64,000 nucleotides of DNA from JAIYCX01 sp964353175 (GTDB lineage Bacteria > Bdellovibrionota_C > UBA2361 > SZUA-149 > DAOLCO01). Where the stretch lies: positions 248,001 through 312,000 of the forward strand of contig CAYGUX010000001.1 in the NCBI GenBank assembly GCA_964353175.1, in the 5' to 3' direction. Positions within the stretch are counted from its first letter, which is position 1, and every line of letters starts with the position of its first letter. The translations under genes and the position numbers were made by a program. This document shows positions 40,453 to 48,869 of this stretch, piece by piece. The notes beneath the pieces are model-generated. The model was not told the DNA's origin. It ran no database searches and worked only from the letters and a program-made list of their open reading frames with translations.

Positions 40453-41138
40453 AGCTTTTTTTCAGAATGTTCCACTAATAGTTCGGCTAATAAAAAATCA
40501 AATTCAGTATCAATATCAATTGACCTCTCTGGAGGAACAGATACTCCCTTTACCCTACCATAAAAAATGCCTTCCGCACTCTTAATGTATTCTGGCCTAG
40601 TGACATATGCCACTGTAGTTAAATCATTAGAACTTGGAGCATCTTGCCTCCTACTAATATCCGTACCTTCAACCAATAAACTGATATACCCGTTGACTTC
40701 CTTCACCATATTAAACCAAGGACTTCGATTAGATTCAGTCATAGTCAATACGATATCCACTGACTCATCCAAGGAATTCAAACAGGCTTTAACATCTGAG
40801 ATGGACCGTAAGGGAGCAGTTGTCGGGAGACTCAGAAATACATCAAAATTAAAACCTTTCGTTTCCAAAGATTCAATAGCATGCCTCCATGCTAACCATT
40901 CTGACGAATCCGATTGCGCTAACTCTGATGGCCGATGAATTACTTCCGCACCATATCTTTTAGCTACCTCAGAAATTTCCGGATCATCAGTTGAAACAAA
41001 AACTTTATCCACTGACGGAATTTCACAAGCAAGTTCAATTGAATATGCAATCAATGGTTTCCCTGCAAGTTCTCTTACGTTCTTTCTCGGAACACCTACA
41101 GAACCACCTCTCGCAAAGATAAATGCAAATGTCGTCAT
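40449..41138 (-). CDS. legF: CMP-legionaminic acid synthetase (acylneuraminate cytidylyltransferase family)
   Basis: 229 residues. FIFARGGSVGVPRKNVRELAGKPLIAYSI is the CTP-binding N-terminus of NeuA-type enzymes; KVFVSTDDPEISEVAKRYGAEVIHRPSELAQSDS and DVFLSLPTTAPLRSISDV are the other blocks. It couples CTP to the nonulosonic acid, giving the CMP-activated donor used by Maf-type transferases. Given LegB/LegC/LegI neighbours, legionaminic acid is the likely substrate. It overlaps the neighbours on both sides by 4 bp. Confidence 0.87.
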   Translation of the reverse strand: MTTFAFIFARGGSVGVPRKNVRELAGKPLIAYSIELACEIPSVDKVFVSTDDPEISEVAKRYGAEVIHRPSELAQSDSSEWLAWRHAIESLETKGFNFDVFLSLPTTAPLRSISDVKACLNSLDESVDIVLTMTESNRSPWFNMVKEVNGYISLLVEGTDISRRQDAPSSNDLTTVAYVTRPEYIKSAEGIFYGRVKGVSVPPERSIDIDTEFDFLLAELLVEHSEKKL

Positions 41139-42121
41139 GTTTTTGCCTCTACAAATGACTTACTCAACTCTCTAATTTCATCCAATAAATTCATCACCTG
41201 CGCTCCGTCAAAAATATCAACACGCGCACGCTCCCCTTCCTCTACACATCGAAAAAAATGTTGTAGTTGAGCAAGATAAGGCTCATCATATTCCAGTGAG
41301 AACTCTATATTAGATTCAACACCATCAAAATTGGATGTTATGCTTTTACTCAAAAGGTCCCAACGTAATTGGCCTTTCTCACTTATGACCGTACAACGCC
41401 TAGATGGTACTCGTCTAGCAAAATCAAGCACCGTAGAAATAAGAATATTCTCCTTATTCACAAAAGACATTATGGCTTGATCCTCAACATCCACTCCAAT
41501 CAACCCTGTATTTCTAACAATAGAATCGACACAACGACACTCACCAAAAAACCAATTCATGTAATCTAGCTCATGGCTAAGTTCTAGAAGAACCCCTCCT
41601 CCCAAATCTCGCCTTGCTGAAACGGACTGCAGGTAGTCAGTACCTGGCCTCCATTCAGGCAAATAGGATGCACATTCAATAAAAACAGAGGAAATTTGGC
41701 CTATCTCTATACTTGAGACTAAGGATTTAAACTTTAATGCGTCCAATCTATGTCTAAGTACATATCCGATAAGTACAGGTACCTTAGACACCTCCGCAAG
41801 TGACAAAAACTCGCTCAGCCCTATCATATTATTTGATATAGGTTTCTCTATCAAGAGTGGAATTCTTGCATTTAAAAACTCCGTAGATTGCGAAAGGTGA
41901 TAACTTGATGGGCTAGCAATAATCGCAGCCTGAACACCCAAACCTATGGCTTGCTCAATGCTTGAGACAATATTATTTGCAAGATCTTTATCTGTAGTTC
42001 TGGAGCCCATGCCCGAACGAATGAGCGTAATCTCTAAATTGGGTCTCAATGCTCTCAACAATCTTAAATGCCTTGCGCCGATACTCCCAAAACCTACAAT
42101 AGCTATATGCTCAATAGTCAT
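41135..42121 (-). CDS. ptmF: Gfo/Idh/MocA-family oxidoreductase (PtmF-like)
   Basis: 328 residues. HIAIVGFGSIGARHLRLLRALRP is the NAD(P) Rossmann loop; AAIIASPSSYHLSQSTEFLNARIPLLIEKPIS is the E-K-P signature. DLGGGVLLELSHELDYMNWFFG contains the H-x-x-D pair of the substrate domain. In Campylobacter PtmF lies with PtmA and PtmE and is implicated in an oxidation-reduction step that generates glucosamine for GDP-GlcNAc synthesis. Symbol assigned by family and context. Confidence 0.8.
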   Translation of the reverse strand: MTIEHIAIVGFGSIGARHLRLLRALRPNLEITLIRSGMGSRTTDKDLANNIVSSIEQAIGLGVQAAIIASPSSYHLSQSTEFLNARIPLLIEKPISNNMIGLSEFLSLAEVSKVPVLIGYVLRHRLDALKFKSLVSSIEIGQISSVFIECASYLPEWRPGTDYLQSVSARRDLGGGVLLELSHELDYMNWFFGECRCVDSIVRNTGLIGVDVEDQAIMSFVNKENILISTVLDFARRVPSRRCTVISEKGQLRWDLLSKSITSNFDGVESNIEFSLEYDEPYLAQLQHFFRCVEEGERARVDIFDGAQVMNLLDEIRELSKSFVEAKT

Positions 42122-42123
42122 GC

Positions 42124-43197
42124 CTACCGTTCATGGTAAGCAGGTTTATTAATGTTGCCTTCTCTATAGTCTTCAGGCCTACCAACATCTAGCCACGGTT
42201 CATGGATTGGATACACGACTACCCGCTGCCCATACCCTTTCAAACGCAAAAATAGATCCGGCATATCCAAATATGAGTTTGTTTCCAATGTTGCAAGTAT
42301 TTGAGGATCTAAAGCATAGATACCTGCGTTTATATGACTTCTTACAACCGGTTTCTCTTCAAATGACTCAATTTCGATACCGCTTAAATTCACCACCCCA
42401 AATGGATTCTCCCACTCGTGAGACCGTACAGACATCGTAGCGTACGCTCCATGCTTCTCGTGATAATCAATGAGGTCCGTATATCGAATATCCGTCATAA
42501 CATCACCATTGGTTACGACTATTGTAGATTTAAGATTCCTCTGAATCAAACTTAATGCCCCAGCTGTACCAAGTGGATCTTCTTCCCTCACATACTCTAT
42601 ATTCACCTTCCACTTCTTACCATCACCAAAATAGTCTTCGATTACATTTCCTAAGTAATGAGTGGAAATAATAAAATCGTTAATATTTTCACTTTTAGCT
42701 TTAAGAATAATATGCTCTAGCATCGGCTTTCCAAAGACTGGTAACATTGGCTTTGGGCAACTTTTCGTATGAGGTAAAAGTCTTACACCTCTACCCCCCG
42801 CCATTACTACCATACAGTTGTCCCGAGGCCTGGCTGAGACAAGCTTGTCAACTACATGTAAACCTATCGCCTTCTTATTTTCGTCCACAATTGGTAGAGA
42901 ATGAACGAAATTAGAACCCATTAAATAGATAGCAAGCTCATTAGGCATATCCTTTGGAGCAATAAGCGCTTCCCGATTGATTATAGTTTGTATCGAATCC
43001 TTCATCTGAAGTCCCTTAAGCAATCCTCGCCTAATATCACCATCCGTAATTGTTCCGATAAAGGTGTGGTCCGTGGCAATAACTATAACAATCTGCAAGC
43101 CTGAAATATTAAGATTTGAAATTGCATCTTGAATACTTGCAGTTTCAAGTAATAGAGACTTCTTCCAAATATGATCATCAGGAGCATTTATTATCAC
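42124..43197 (-). CDS. ptmE: CBS-domain nucleotidyltransferase (PtmE-like, glucosamine-1-phosphate guanylyltransferase)
   Basis: 357 residues. Residues 1 to about 118 hold a CBS pair (HTFIGTITDGDIRRGLLKG; SLPIVDENKKAIGLHVVD). The C-terminal half is a sugar-nucleotidyltransferase: CMVVMAGGRGVRLLPHTKSCPKPMLPVFGKPMLEHI, STIVVTNGDVMTDI, and EKPVVRSHINAGIYAL. This fusion is the hallmark of PtmE/LegE-type enzymes that make GDP-glucosamine, the dedicated entry to the GDP route of legionaminic acid. The CBS pair may sense adenine nucleotides. Confidence 0.88.
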   Translation of the reverse strand: MIINAPDDHIWKKSLLLETASIQDAISNLNISGLQIVIVIATDHTFIGTITDGDIRRGLLKGLQMKDSIQTIINREALIAPKDMPNELAIYLMGSNFVHSLPIVDENKKAIGLHVVDKLVSARPRDNCMVVMAGGRGVRLLPHTKSCPKPMLPVFGKPMLEHIILKAKSENINDFIISTHYLGNVIEDYFGDGKKWKVNIEYVREEDPLGTAGALSLIQRNLKSTIVVTNGDVMTDIRYTDLIDYHEKHGAYATMSVRSHEWENPFGVVNLSGIEIESFEEKPVVRSHINAGIYALDPQILATLETNSYLDMPDLFLRLKGYGQRVVVYPIHEPWLDVGRPEDYREGNINKPAYHER

Positions 43198-43201
43198 TTC
43201 C

Positions 43202-43870
43202 TTACCTCTCTATAAATTTTAATAACTGAAATGATTCAGCATACTGCGATCCACAAGTAGCACCGCGAAGTATGGCTAGAGCTCTTATATTTTCCTCAGA
43301 TCTAGGAAAGGGGTGAGGGCCCAACTCAGATTCATAAACCCTCATGATTTCAATCTTTTGCTCAAAATAGTCTGAAATATCTATAAAATAATTAGGGACA
43401 AAGGCATTCTCCTGAAAGGGGGGAGAAAACTCCGTCTCTGATAAACATTCATACATTAATACCTTCTGAATATAGCTATGGCGAAAAGATTTTGAACTAG
43501 CGCTAACCGCATCAAACATCACTCTATGATCAGAATGTACATCTGATCTATTCGGTACATATAAAACATTTGGCTGGATGTCAGAAATGATCTTAGAGAT
43601 CCTATTTACAAGACTCGGCAAATCATTAGAGGATAGGGTCGCAGTTAAGTAGTCTAACTTTAAAACTTCCGCAAATCCATATAATTTTGAAACTTGTTCT
43701 ATCTCTTTCTGTCTTGAAAATACCACCTGCTGATCATACCCACATTCTTTTGTGATATTTGTAGCTATCAACCAGAATACCTTATCCCCTAACGCTATGT
43801 GCCTAAGGATGGTACCTCCTACACCTAGTGTCTCATCATCTGGATGAGCTGAAATAACTAATACGTTCAT
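43202..43870 (-). CDS. PIG-L/LmbE-family deacetylase
   Basis: 222 residues. NVLVISAHPDDETLGVGGTI carries the zinc-binding A-H-P-D-D-E motif, and NRSDVHSDHRVMFDA the later H-x-D-H site. Family members remove N-acetyl groups from sugars. In this locus it could free an amino group on a legionaminic precursor for re-acylation, for example by the formyltransferase at 44024. It starts a run after a 150-bp gap containing a terminator-like hairpin. Not part of the standard Campylobacter Leg set, so the role is inferred. Confidence 0.85.
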   Translation of the reverse strand: MNVLVISAHPDDETLGVGGTILRHIALGDKVFWLIATNITKECGYDQQVVFSRQKEIEQVSKLYGFAEVLKLDYLTATLSSNDLPSLVNRISKIISDIQPNVLYVPNRSDVHSDHRVMFDAVSASSKSFRHSYIQKVLMYECLSETEFSPPFQENAFVPNYFIDISDYFEQKIEIMRVYESELGPHPFPRSEENIRALAILRGATCGSQYAESFQLLKFIER

Positions 43871-43970
43871 TAAAGAATCCTCAAAATCAGTCTTAAATCA
43901 AAATATCCGAAGTTCGCCCTTATACTTTTAACACAAAATTCCCCTGATATTAAGATTCAAGAATGACAAG

Positions 43971-43996
43971 AAGGGATCGGGAAATCTGCCCCTTCC
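43971..43996 (-). terminator. Terminator-like hairpin between formyltransferase and PIG-L genes
   Basis: On the minus strand gaagggg..cccttc forms a stem followed by ttgtcattcttg. It overlaps a second small hairpin, agaaag/ctttct (43997-44013). It may divide the minus-strand run into two transcription units or reduce downstream expression. Confidence 0.45.
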
Positions 43997-44023
43997 AGAA
44001 AGTCAATCTTTCTAGGGTGTTAG

Positions 44024-44911
44024 CTAGAGGTAATCCCCTTTTTTTGGTAGGTTCTTAAATTCATGCTCTAGCAATTCAACTACCCCTCCTCCAGTTTTCA
44101 CAGCTATCACTCCAGCATTTGACACATCCAAAACTAAGCCCGGCTCCAAGTTACAACTCCCTTTAATAGGCAACGCTTTAGCTTTCCAAATTTTGATTTC
44201 ATGACCTTGAAAACGAAGGTGAGCTCCGACGTATGGTTTAGTTAGCGCTCTAACTAAACCACAAATAGCCTCAGGACTCATTCTGAAATCAATTTCACCG
44301 TCGCGCTGACCTCTTTTCCTCCAAACATTCCCGACATTTTTTAGCTGAGGTATTCTCTTGAATTCCCTATTTGTAATCTGTGGATAGAAATTTTCTATCT
44401 GAGCCAAGGCTGTGTCCGTTATTTTAGAATAAAGAGTACCTGCATCATCTTCATTCAAAATCTCAACTCTTTCTTGTGAAACTATGTCACCAGTATCAAC
44501 TCCTTCATCCATGAAAAAAAAAGTGCTCCCGGTCTCACTTAAGCCTAATGCAAGAGCCCAAATCAAAGGATGTCTTCCTCGATTATAAGGCAGTAAGCTC
44601 GGGTGGAACCCCAACACCCCCATGGGTGGAATATCTAAAATATTTGATTTCAATATATTAGACCATCCCAAACATATTATAAGCTCTGGTGAATGCTTTT
44701 TTATCCAGGCTTCAGAATCCTCACTATTAATATCTTTAGTATGAAATACTGGAATTTTATTTTTTTGAGCTAAAGGCTCTAAATCACAAAAGTCGGAATT
44801 AGATGGGGCCGTTCTTTTAGTAACTACACCTACCACTTCAGCACCTAGTCCAATCAACTTCCCCAACGCACTCTCTGAAAACTTCACGGAACCTATAAAA
44901 ACAATTCTCAT
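44024..44911 (-). CDS. Sugar N-formyltransferase-like protein (Fmt fold)
   Basis: 295 residues. Formyl-transferase N-domain: RIVFIGSVKFSESALGKLI, LIICLGWSNILKSNIL, GFHPSLLPYNRGRHPLIWAL, then FFMDEGVDTGDI. His103 and Asp139 of the N-x-H...D catalytic triad are present, but the asparagine position is glycine (G101). A Fmt C-domain-like part follows (RKRGQRDGEIDFRMSPEAI). By context it formylates an amino sugar, not Met-tRNA: it overlaps the LegG gene by 4 bp. N-formyl nonulosonic acids are known from other bacteria; the substrate here is inferred. Confidence 0.8.
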   Translation of the reverse strand: MRIVFIGSVKFSESALGKLIGLGAEVVGVVTKRTAPSNSDFCDLEPLAQKNKIPVFHTKDINSEDSEAWIKKHSPELIICLGWSNILKSNILDIPPMGVLGFHPSLLPYNRGRHPLIWALALGLSETGSTFFFMDEGVDTGDIVSQERVEILNEDDAGTLYSKITDTALAQIENFYPQITNREFKRIPQLKNVGNVWRKRGQRDGEIDFRMSPEAICGLVRALTKPYVGAHLRFQGHEIKIWKAKALPIKGSCNLEPGLVLDVSNAGVIAVKTGGGVVELLEHEFKNLPKKGDYL

Positions 44912-46071
44912 GAGGAACTCATATCATAAAAAACTTTTATTCTAAGCCGCTTAAAATTGATCTCTTCTAAAACTTCCACTATTCTAAGCGAAGGTTCATT
45001 ACCTTCACATGGATTGACAACTGTCTTCACACGATCCAAAAACTCTCTGTCACTTGCTTGCTTTAGACAATTGATTATTGACACCGCAGAGGTTTCCGCG
45101 GACAAGACAGACTCCGCTCTAATTCTACCTGCCTGCCTCTGTCCGATATCCACAGATGGAGTCCTCAGAGAAGGAGCCTCTAAGATTCCACTAGAAGAAT
45201 TACCAACTACCACATCTACGTGCTTTAATAACGAGAGATATCTTAGCTGTCCAAGAGATGTTACGCACTTCATTCGTTCACTATTCTGGGCCACATAGTC
45301 TAATATTCTAAGCCATATCTGGCGACCCTTCTTGTCAGAGTTAGTCCCCGTAAAAACAATTCGATACTCAGGAAATGAATCTAGCGCCTTAAACAACTCT
45401 TTTAAATTATCCTCTTGACTAATGTCCTCTAAAGTTTCGGGATGATAAGTAACAAGCATTGATTTTTGCCCTAATTCAAATCCCATCTCTTTTTCAAGTA
45501 CATCTCTCCCATACAATGGAAGTTTATGTATATTTTCTATGCCCAATGCACCTACAGTCCAAATCCTAGAAGGATCCTCCCCTAATTGCATAACCCTATG
45601 CGCATAATCTGCCGTAGAGACAAAATGCAAATGACTCATTTTCGTTATTGAATGCCTAATTGCTTCATCTATCAAACCAAAAGTAGCCTCCCCACCGTGG
45701 CAATGCGCTATTGGAACACCCAATGCCATAGCTGCGACTACCGCCGAATAGACTTCATACCTATCTCCTAACACTAACAACAAGTCAGGCCTCAACTCAG
45801 ATATTGCGTCAGTAAAACCTAGCACACCAAGTCCAATACTTTTACTTAACCCCACGTCCGTGTCTGAAGCCATCAACATCTCAATCTTCCGATCAATAGA
45901 AAAACCATCTTTCTCAATTTCTTGATAAGTATTTCCAAACTCACTAGATAGATGCATGCCCGTGACACACAATTGCAGGTCTAAAATCTTTGACTCCTTA
46001 ATACCCTTCAGGGTCCAATAAAGTAGGCCGTAGTCTGCGCGACTACCAGTAACAACACATATTTTTTTCAT
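44908..46071 (-). CDS. legG: UDP/GDP-sugar 2-epimerase, hydrolysing (LegG/NeuC family)
   Basis: 387 residues from ATG 46071, whose codon overlaps the stop of the preceding synthase gene (ATGA); a GTG frame extends five codons further. KICVVTGSRADYGLLYW, LVLGDRYEVYSAVVAAMALGVPIAHCHGGE, ITKMSHLHFVSTADYAHRV and VVVGNSSSGILEAPSL are the NeuC blocks. It releases the 2-epimerised free sugar (2,4-diacetamido-2,4,6-trideoxymannose) for condensation with phosphoenolpyruvate. Confidence 0.92.
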   Translation of the reverse strand: MKKICVVTGSRADYGLLYWTLKGIKESKILDLQLCVTGMHLSSEFGNTYQEIEKDGFSIDRKIEMLMASDTDVGLSKSIGLGVLGFTDAISELRPDLLLVLGDRYEVYSAVVAAMALGVPIAHCHGGEATFGLIDEAIRHSITKMSHLHFVSTADYAHRVMQLGEDPSRIWTVGALGIENIHKLPLYGRDVLEKEMGFELGQKSMLVTYHPETLEDISQEDNLKELFKALDSFPEYRIVFTGTNSDKKGRQIWLRILDYVAQNSERMKCVTSLGQLRYLSLLKHVDVVVGNSSSGILEAPSLRTPSVDIGQRQAGRIRAESVLSAETSAVSIINCLKQASDREFLDRVKTVVNPCEGNEPSLRIVEVLEEINFKRLRIKVFYDMSSS

Positions 46072-47093
46072 TCTAGATCTTCCCACTTTATTAGCTGACC
46101 GACAACTACATCATCTCTTAGAATACGTCCTATTAGCTCGTCTATCAACAAAGGACTTATTCCAGAACCAGGACGTAGAGAAATAAAAGAGTCGTGCTCT
46201 AACCTAAAGCCCTTTTTAAAGTTTTTTGCATAATGAAGGCTTTTTCTAACAGCAACCTTATTCTTAAGCTCTGATTCACTTGGGATTTTTTTACCTGAAC
46301 CTGATATTGCTTTTTCTATATTTCTAACTGCTAAAACCATATCTCTAAGTTCTTGAGGTTCCAAAGATGCTACGTGATCAGGGCCAGGCATAGTTCGATC
46401 CAAAGTAAAATGCTTTTCAATCACCTTAGCGCCCAAGGCCACAGCTGCGATGGCAACTTCTATTCCACGAGTATGATCTGAATACCCGATGTCACATGAC
46501 AACTCCTTACGTAACTCCTCCATAGCTAATAAGTTCACATCCTCCATAGGAGTAGGATATTCAGTGTTACAATGAAGTACTGTAATCATAGTAAGGCTGA
46601 GACCAACTCCCTCAAGAATATTTAACGCATCTTTAACCTCACTTAAGTCAGCCATCCCGGTAGATACGATAACAGGCTTTCCTTTTCTGCCAATATTTTC
46701 TAAATATCTTTTATTAACAATCTCACCAGAGGGCACTTTAAATATTTCGACTCCGAGCTTGTCTAAGAAGTCATTACTATACTCATCAAACCCCGATGAC
46801 ATAAACCCAATCCCCACAGAATGTGCGTACTTCATCAACTTTTCATGCCATTCATCAGACATCTCAAGCTGCCTTAACATTTCATACTGTGAATCGTCAG
46901 TGGTATTAAGATTTTCTTGCTGATACTGAGCTTTCTTGGCAGATTTACTAACTAACCTATCCGCTTTAAATGTTTGGAATTTAACATAGTCAGCTCCGGC
47001 TTCTTTAGCTGAATCTATTAACTTTAAGGCTAACTGGTAATCTCCATTATGGTTAACACCTGCTTCTGCAATAATTAAAACTGGCTTACTCAT
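46068..47093 (-). CDS. legI: Legionaminic acid synthase (NeuB family)
   Basis: 341 residues. VLIIAEAGVNHNGDYQLALKLIDSAKEAGADYVKFQTF is the NeuB opening; GIGFMSSGFDEYSNDFLDKL, FKVPSGEIVNKRYLENI, VIEKHFTLDRTMPGPDHVASL and a C-terminal SAF domain (RPGSGISPLLIDELIGRIL) complete it. It condenses a 6-deoxy-mannosamine-type sugar with phosphoenolpyruvate into the nine-carbon acid. It overlaps LegH by 4 bp and LegG by 4 bp, showing tight coupling. Confidence 0.94.
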   Translation of the reverse strand: MSKPVLIIAEAGVNHNGDYQLALKLIDSAKEAGADYVKFQTFKADRLVSKSAKKAQYQQENLNTTDDSQYEMLRQLEMSDEWHEKLMKYAHSVGIGFMSSGFDEYSNDFLDKLGVEIFKVPSGEIVNKRYLENIGRKGKPVIVSTGMADLSEVKDALNILEGVGLSLTMITVLHCNTEYPTPMEDVNLLAMEELRKELSCDIGYSDHTRGIEVAIAAVALGAKVIEKHFTLDRTMPGPDHVASLEPQELRDMVLAVRNIEKAISGSGKKIPSESELKNKVAVRKSLHYAKNFKKGFRLEHDSFISLRPGSGISPLLIDELIGRILRDDVVVGQLIKWEDLE

Positions 47094-47722
47094 TTAACTC
47101 TTCTTCCCGGATTACCTACCCATGTTTCATTGTCTGAAACATCTGTCAAAATAACTGACCCTGCACCAATAGTTACATTGTTTCCAATCTTAACGCCTTG
47201 CTTCACTGTAGAATTCGCTCCAATAAAAGTAAAATCACCAACCGTAACATTGCCTGCCAACACAGCGCTCGGCGCAATATGAGAAAAATCTCCGACCACA
47301 CACTCGTGTTCTATAATTGATGCAGTGTTAAGAATACTCCCATTACCAATTTTTGCACAAGAGTTAACGACGACCCCAGGAGCCACCAAAGTAGACAGGC
47401 CAAGACTACTTTTACTAGAAATAGTTGCCGTCTTATGTATTACAACTCCCTGCTTCAAACCACAGCCTTCAATCAACTCAACCATCTTAAATCTGACTTC
47501 AGGGTTTCCAACACTGGGAAAAAGAATTTCATCTACTAAACCGCTAAAAGTGCGTAAACTATCTTCTGAACCTAAATACTTCAACTGATATGGATCTAAC
47601 TTGCGAGGAATAATTTCGAAATATCCTATAATCTCATCTCCTCTACTCAGAATAGAATCAGCTACGACATAAGCGTGGCCAGAATATCCCAGTAAACAAA
47701 ATTTATTATTACTTAACGCCAC
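47090..47722 (-). CDS. legH: Sugar N-acetyltransferase with hexapeptide repeats (LegH/PglD/NeuD-like)
   Basis: 210 residues. An N-terminal nucleotide-sugar Rossmann-like part (CLLGYSGHAYVVADSIL) is followed by left-handed beta-helix repeats (VVIHKTATISSKSSLGLSTLVAPGVVVNSCAKIGNGSILN, SIIEHECVVGDFSHIAPSAV, IGANSTVKQGVKIGNNVTIG). The catalytic histidine is in IIEHEC. It acetylates the C4 amino group after LegC. It overlaps the LegC gene by 14 bp. Confidence 0.87.
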   Translation of the reverse strand: MALSNNKFCLLGYSGHAYVVADSILSRGDEIIGYFEIIPRKLDPYQLKYLGSEDSLRTFSGLVDEILFPSVGNPEVRFKMVELIEGCGLKQGVVIHKTATISSKSSLGLSTLVAPGVVVNSCAKIGNGSILNTASIIEHECVVGDFSHIAPSAVLAGNVTVGDFTFIGANSTVKQGVKIGNNVTIGAGSVILTDVSDNETWVGNPGRRVK

Positions 47723-48869
47723 TAGGAATACTCACAAGTTTATTTTGAATATCAATACTGTTAATAAGTCCGTCATGAATACAATCGTCGTACATTGGAA
47801 GTTCATTAATAAGTGTCCAAGCTGGTCTAGTCATGACCTCTTCACTATTAGAAAGTTCTAGAAATGAATCCCTATCAGCTTTCGATTTGAGTATCATAGA
47901 ATTCAACCAATAGTTAGATCGAGAACTTGAAGATTCACTGATATAATCAATTCCATGTGCCTGAAAAAACTTTTGATATGACTTTGCAATATCTCTTTTT
48001 ACTGAAATAAATTCTTCCAATTGCTCTAATTGAGCGCAAGCGAGAGCCGCATTCAGATTCGGGCATCTAAGATTATAGCCCAACATATCGTGTTTAAACT
48101 CCCATTGATGCGGTATCTTAGCCTGAGTAGTTATATGTTTCGCCAACTTTCCGAGCTTCTCATCATCAGTGACAATAACACCACCTCCGCCAGAAGTTAT
48201 GGTTTTATTTCCATTAAGACTATAAACACCGAGAGTACCATAGGTTCCAGTATGCTTAGACTTATAAATACTACCTAAAGACTCTGCGGAATCTTCCACG
48301 ACCTTAACATGAAACGAATTACAAATTTCTACTATTCTATCTATCTGACAAGGAATACCAAAACTATGCATAGGAACACATGCAGAGATACGCCTTCCGC
48401 TTGTGATATGCCTTGCTTCGTTGCCAATAACTTTAATATGGGCTTTAAAAAAATCCTCCAAGCAATCTGGAGACATTCCCAAAGTTTCACGATCTATGTC
48501 AATAAAAACTGGCTCTGCACCGATATACGCAATCGGATTTACCGTTGCTACAAACGTAAAGGCTTGAGTTAAAACGAGATCCCCTCTTGCGACTCCTGCT
48601 AACATTAGCGCTACATGTAAAGCAGAAGTACCATTGACGACAGATACCGCAAACTTCGATTCCGTATAATCTCTTATCATCTCCTCAAATCTATCAACAT
48701 AAGGACCCACTGAAGATACATAGGTAGAATCGATTGCATCTAATATATACTTCTTTTCATTTCCCTGAAACCTTGGTTCATGTAGAGGAACTCTACCCTC
48801 CTTGGAGTAAAGACTCCTTACAAAAGCAATGATTTCATTATGTGAGGTCTCCATCACTCTATACGCCAT
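47709..48869 (-). CDS. legC: LegC-family aminotransferase
   Basis: 386 residues (an internal ATG at 48854 could be the start). IPLHEPRF-type opening (VPLHEPRFQGNEKKYILDAI), STYVSSVGPYVDRFEEMI and VNGTSALHVALMLAGVARGDLV are close to LegC proteins I know. VKVVEDSAESLGS and YSLNGNKTITSGGGG supply the PLP aspartate and lysine. It transfers an amino group to C4 of the 4-keto-6-deoxy sugar made by LegB, and overlaps legB by 11 bp. Confidence 0.92.
   Translation of the reverse strand: MAYRVMETSHNEIIAFVRSLYSKEGRVPLHEPRFQGNEKKYILDAIDSTYVSSVGPYVDRFEEMIRDYTESKFAVSVVNGTSALHVALMLAGVARGDLVLTQAFTFVATVNPIAYIGAEPVFIDIDRETLGMSPDCLEDFFKAHIKVIGNEARHITSGRRISACVPMHSFGIPCQIDRIVEICNSFHVKVVEDSAESLGSIYKSKHTGTYGTLGVYSLNGNKTITSGGGGVIVTDDEKLGKLAKHITTQAKIPHQWEFKHDMLGYNLRCPNLNAALACAQLEQLEEFISVKRDIAKSYQKFFQAHGIDYISESSSSRSNYWLNSMILKSKADRDSFLELSNSEEVMTRPAWTLINELPMYDDCIHDGLINSIDIQNKLVSIPSGVK

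Noticed and set aside
44024..44911. Methionyl-tRNA formyltransferase (fmt)
   Set aside because: No def or rsmB neighbour. It overlaps legG and belongs to a sugar locus, and its triad is altered. Sugar formylation is more likely.
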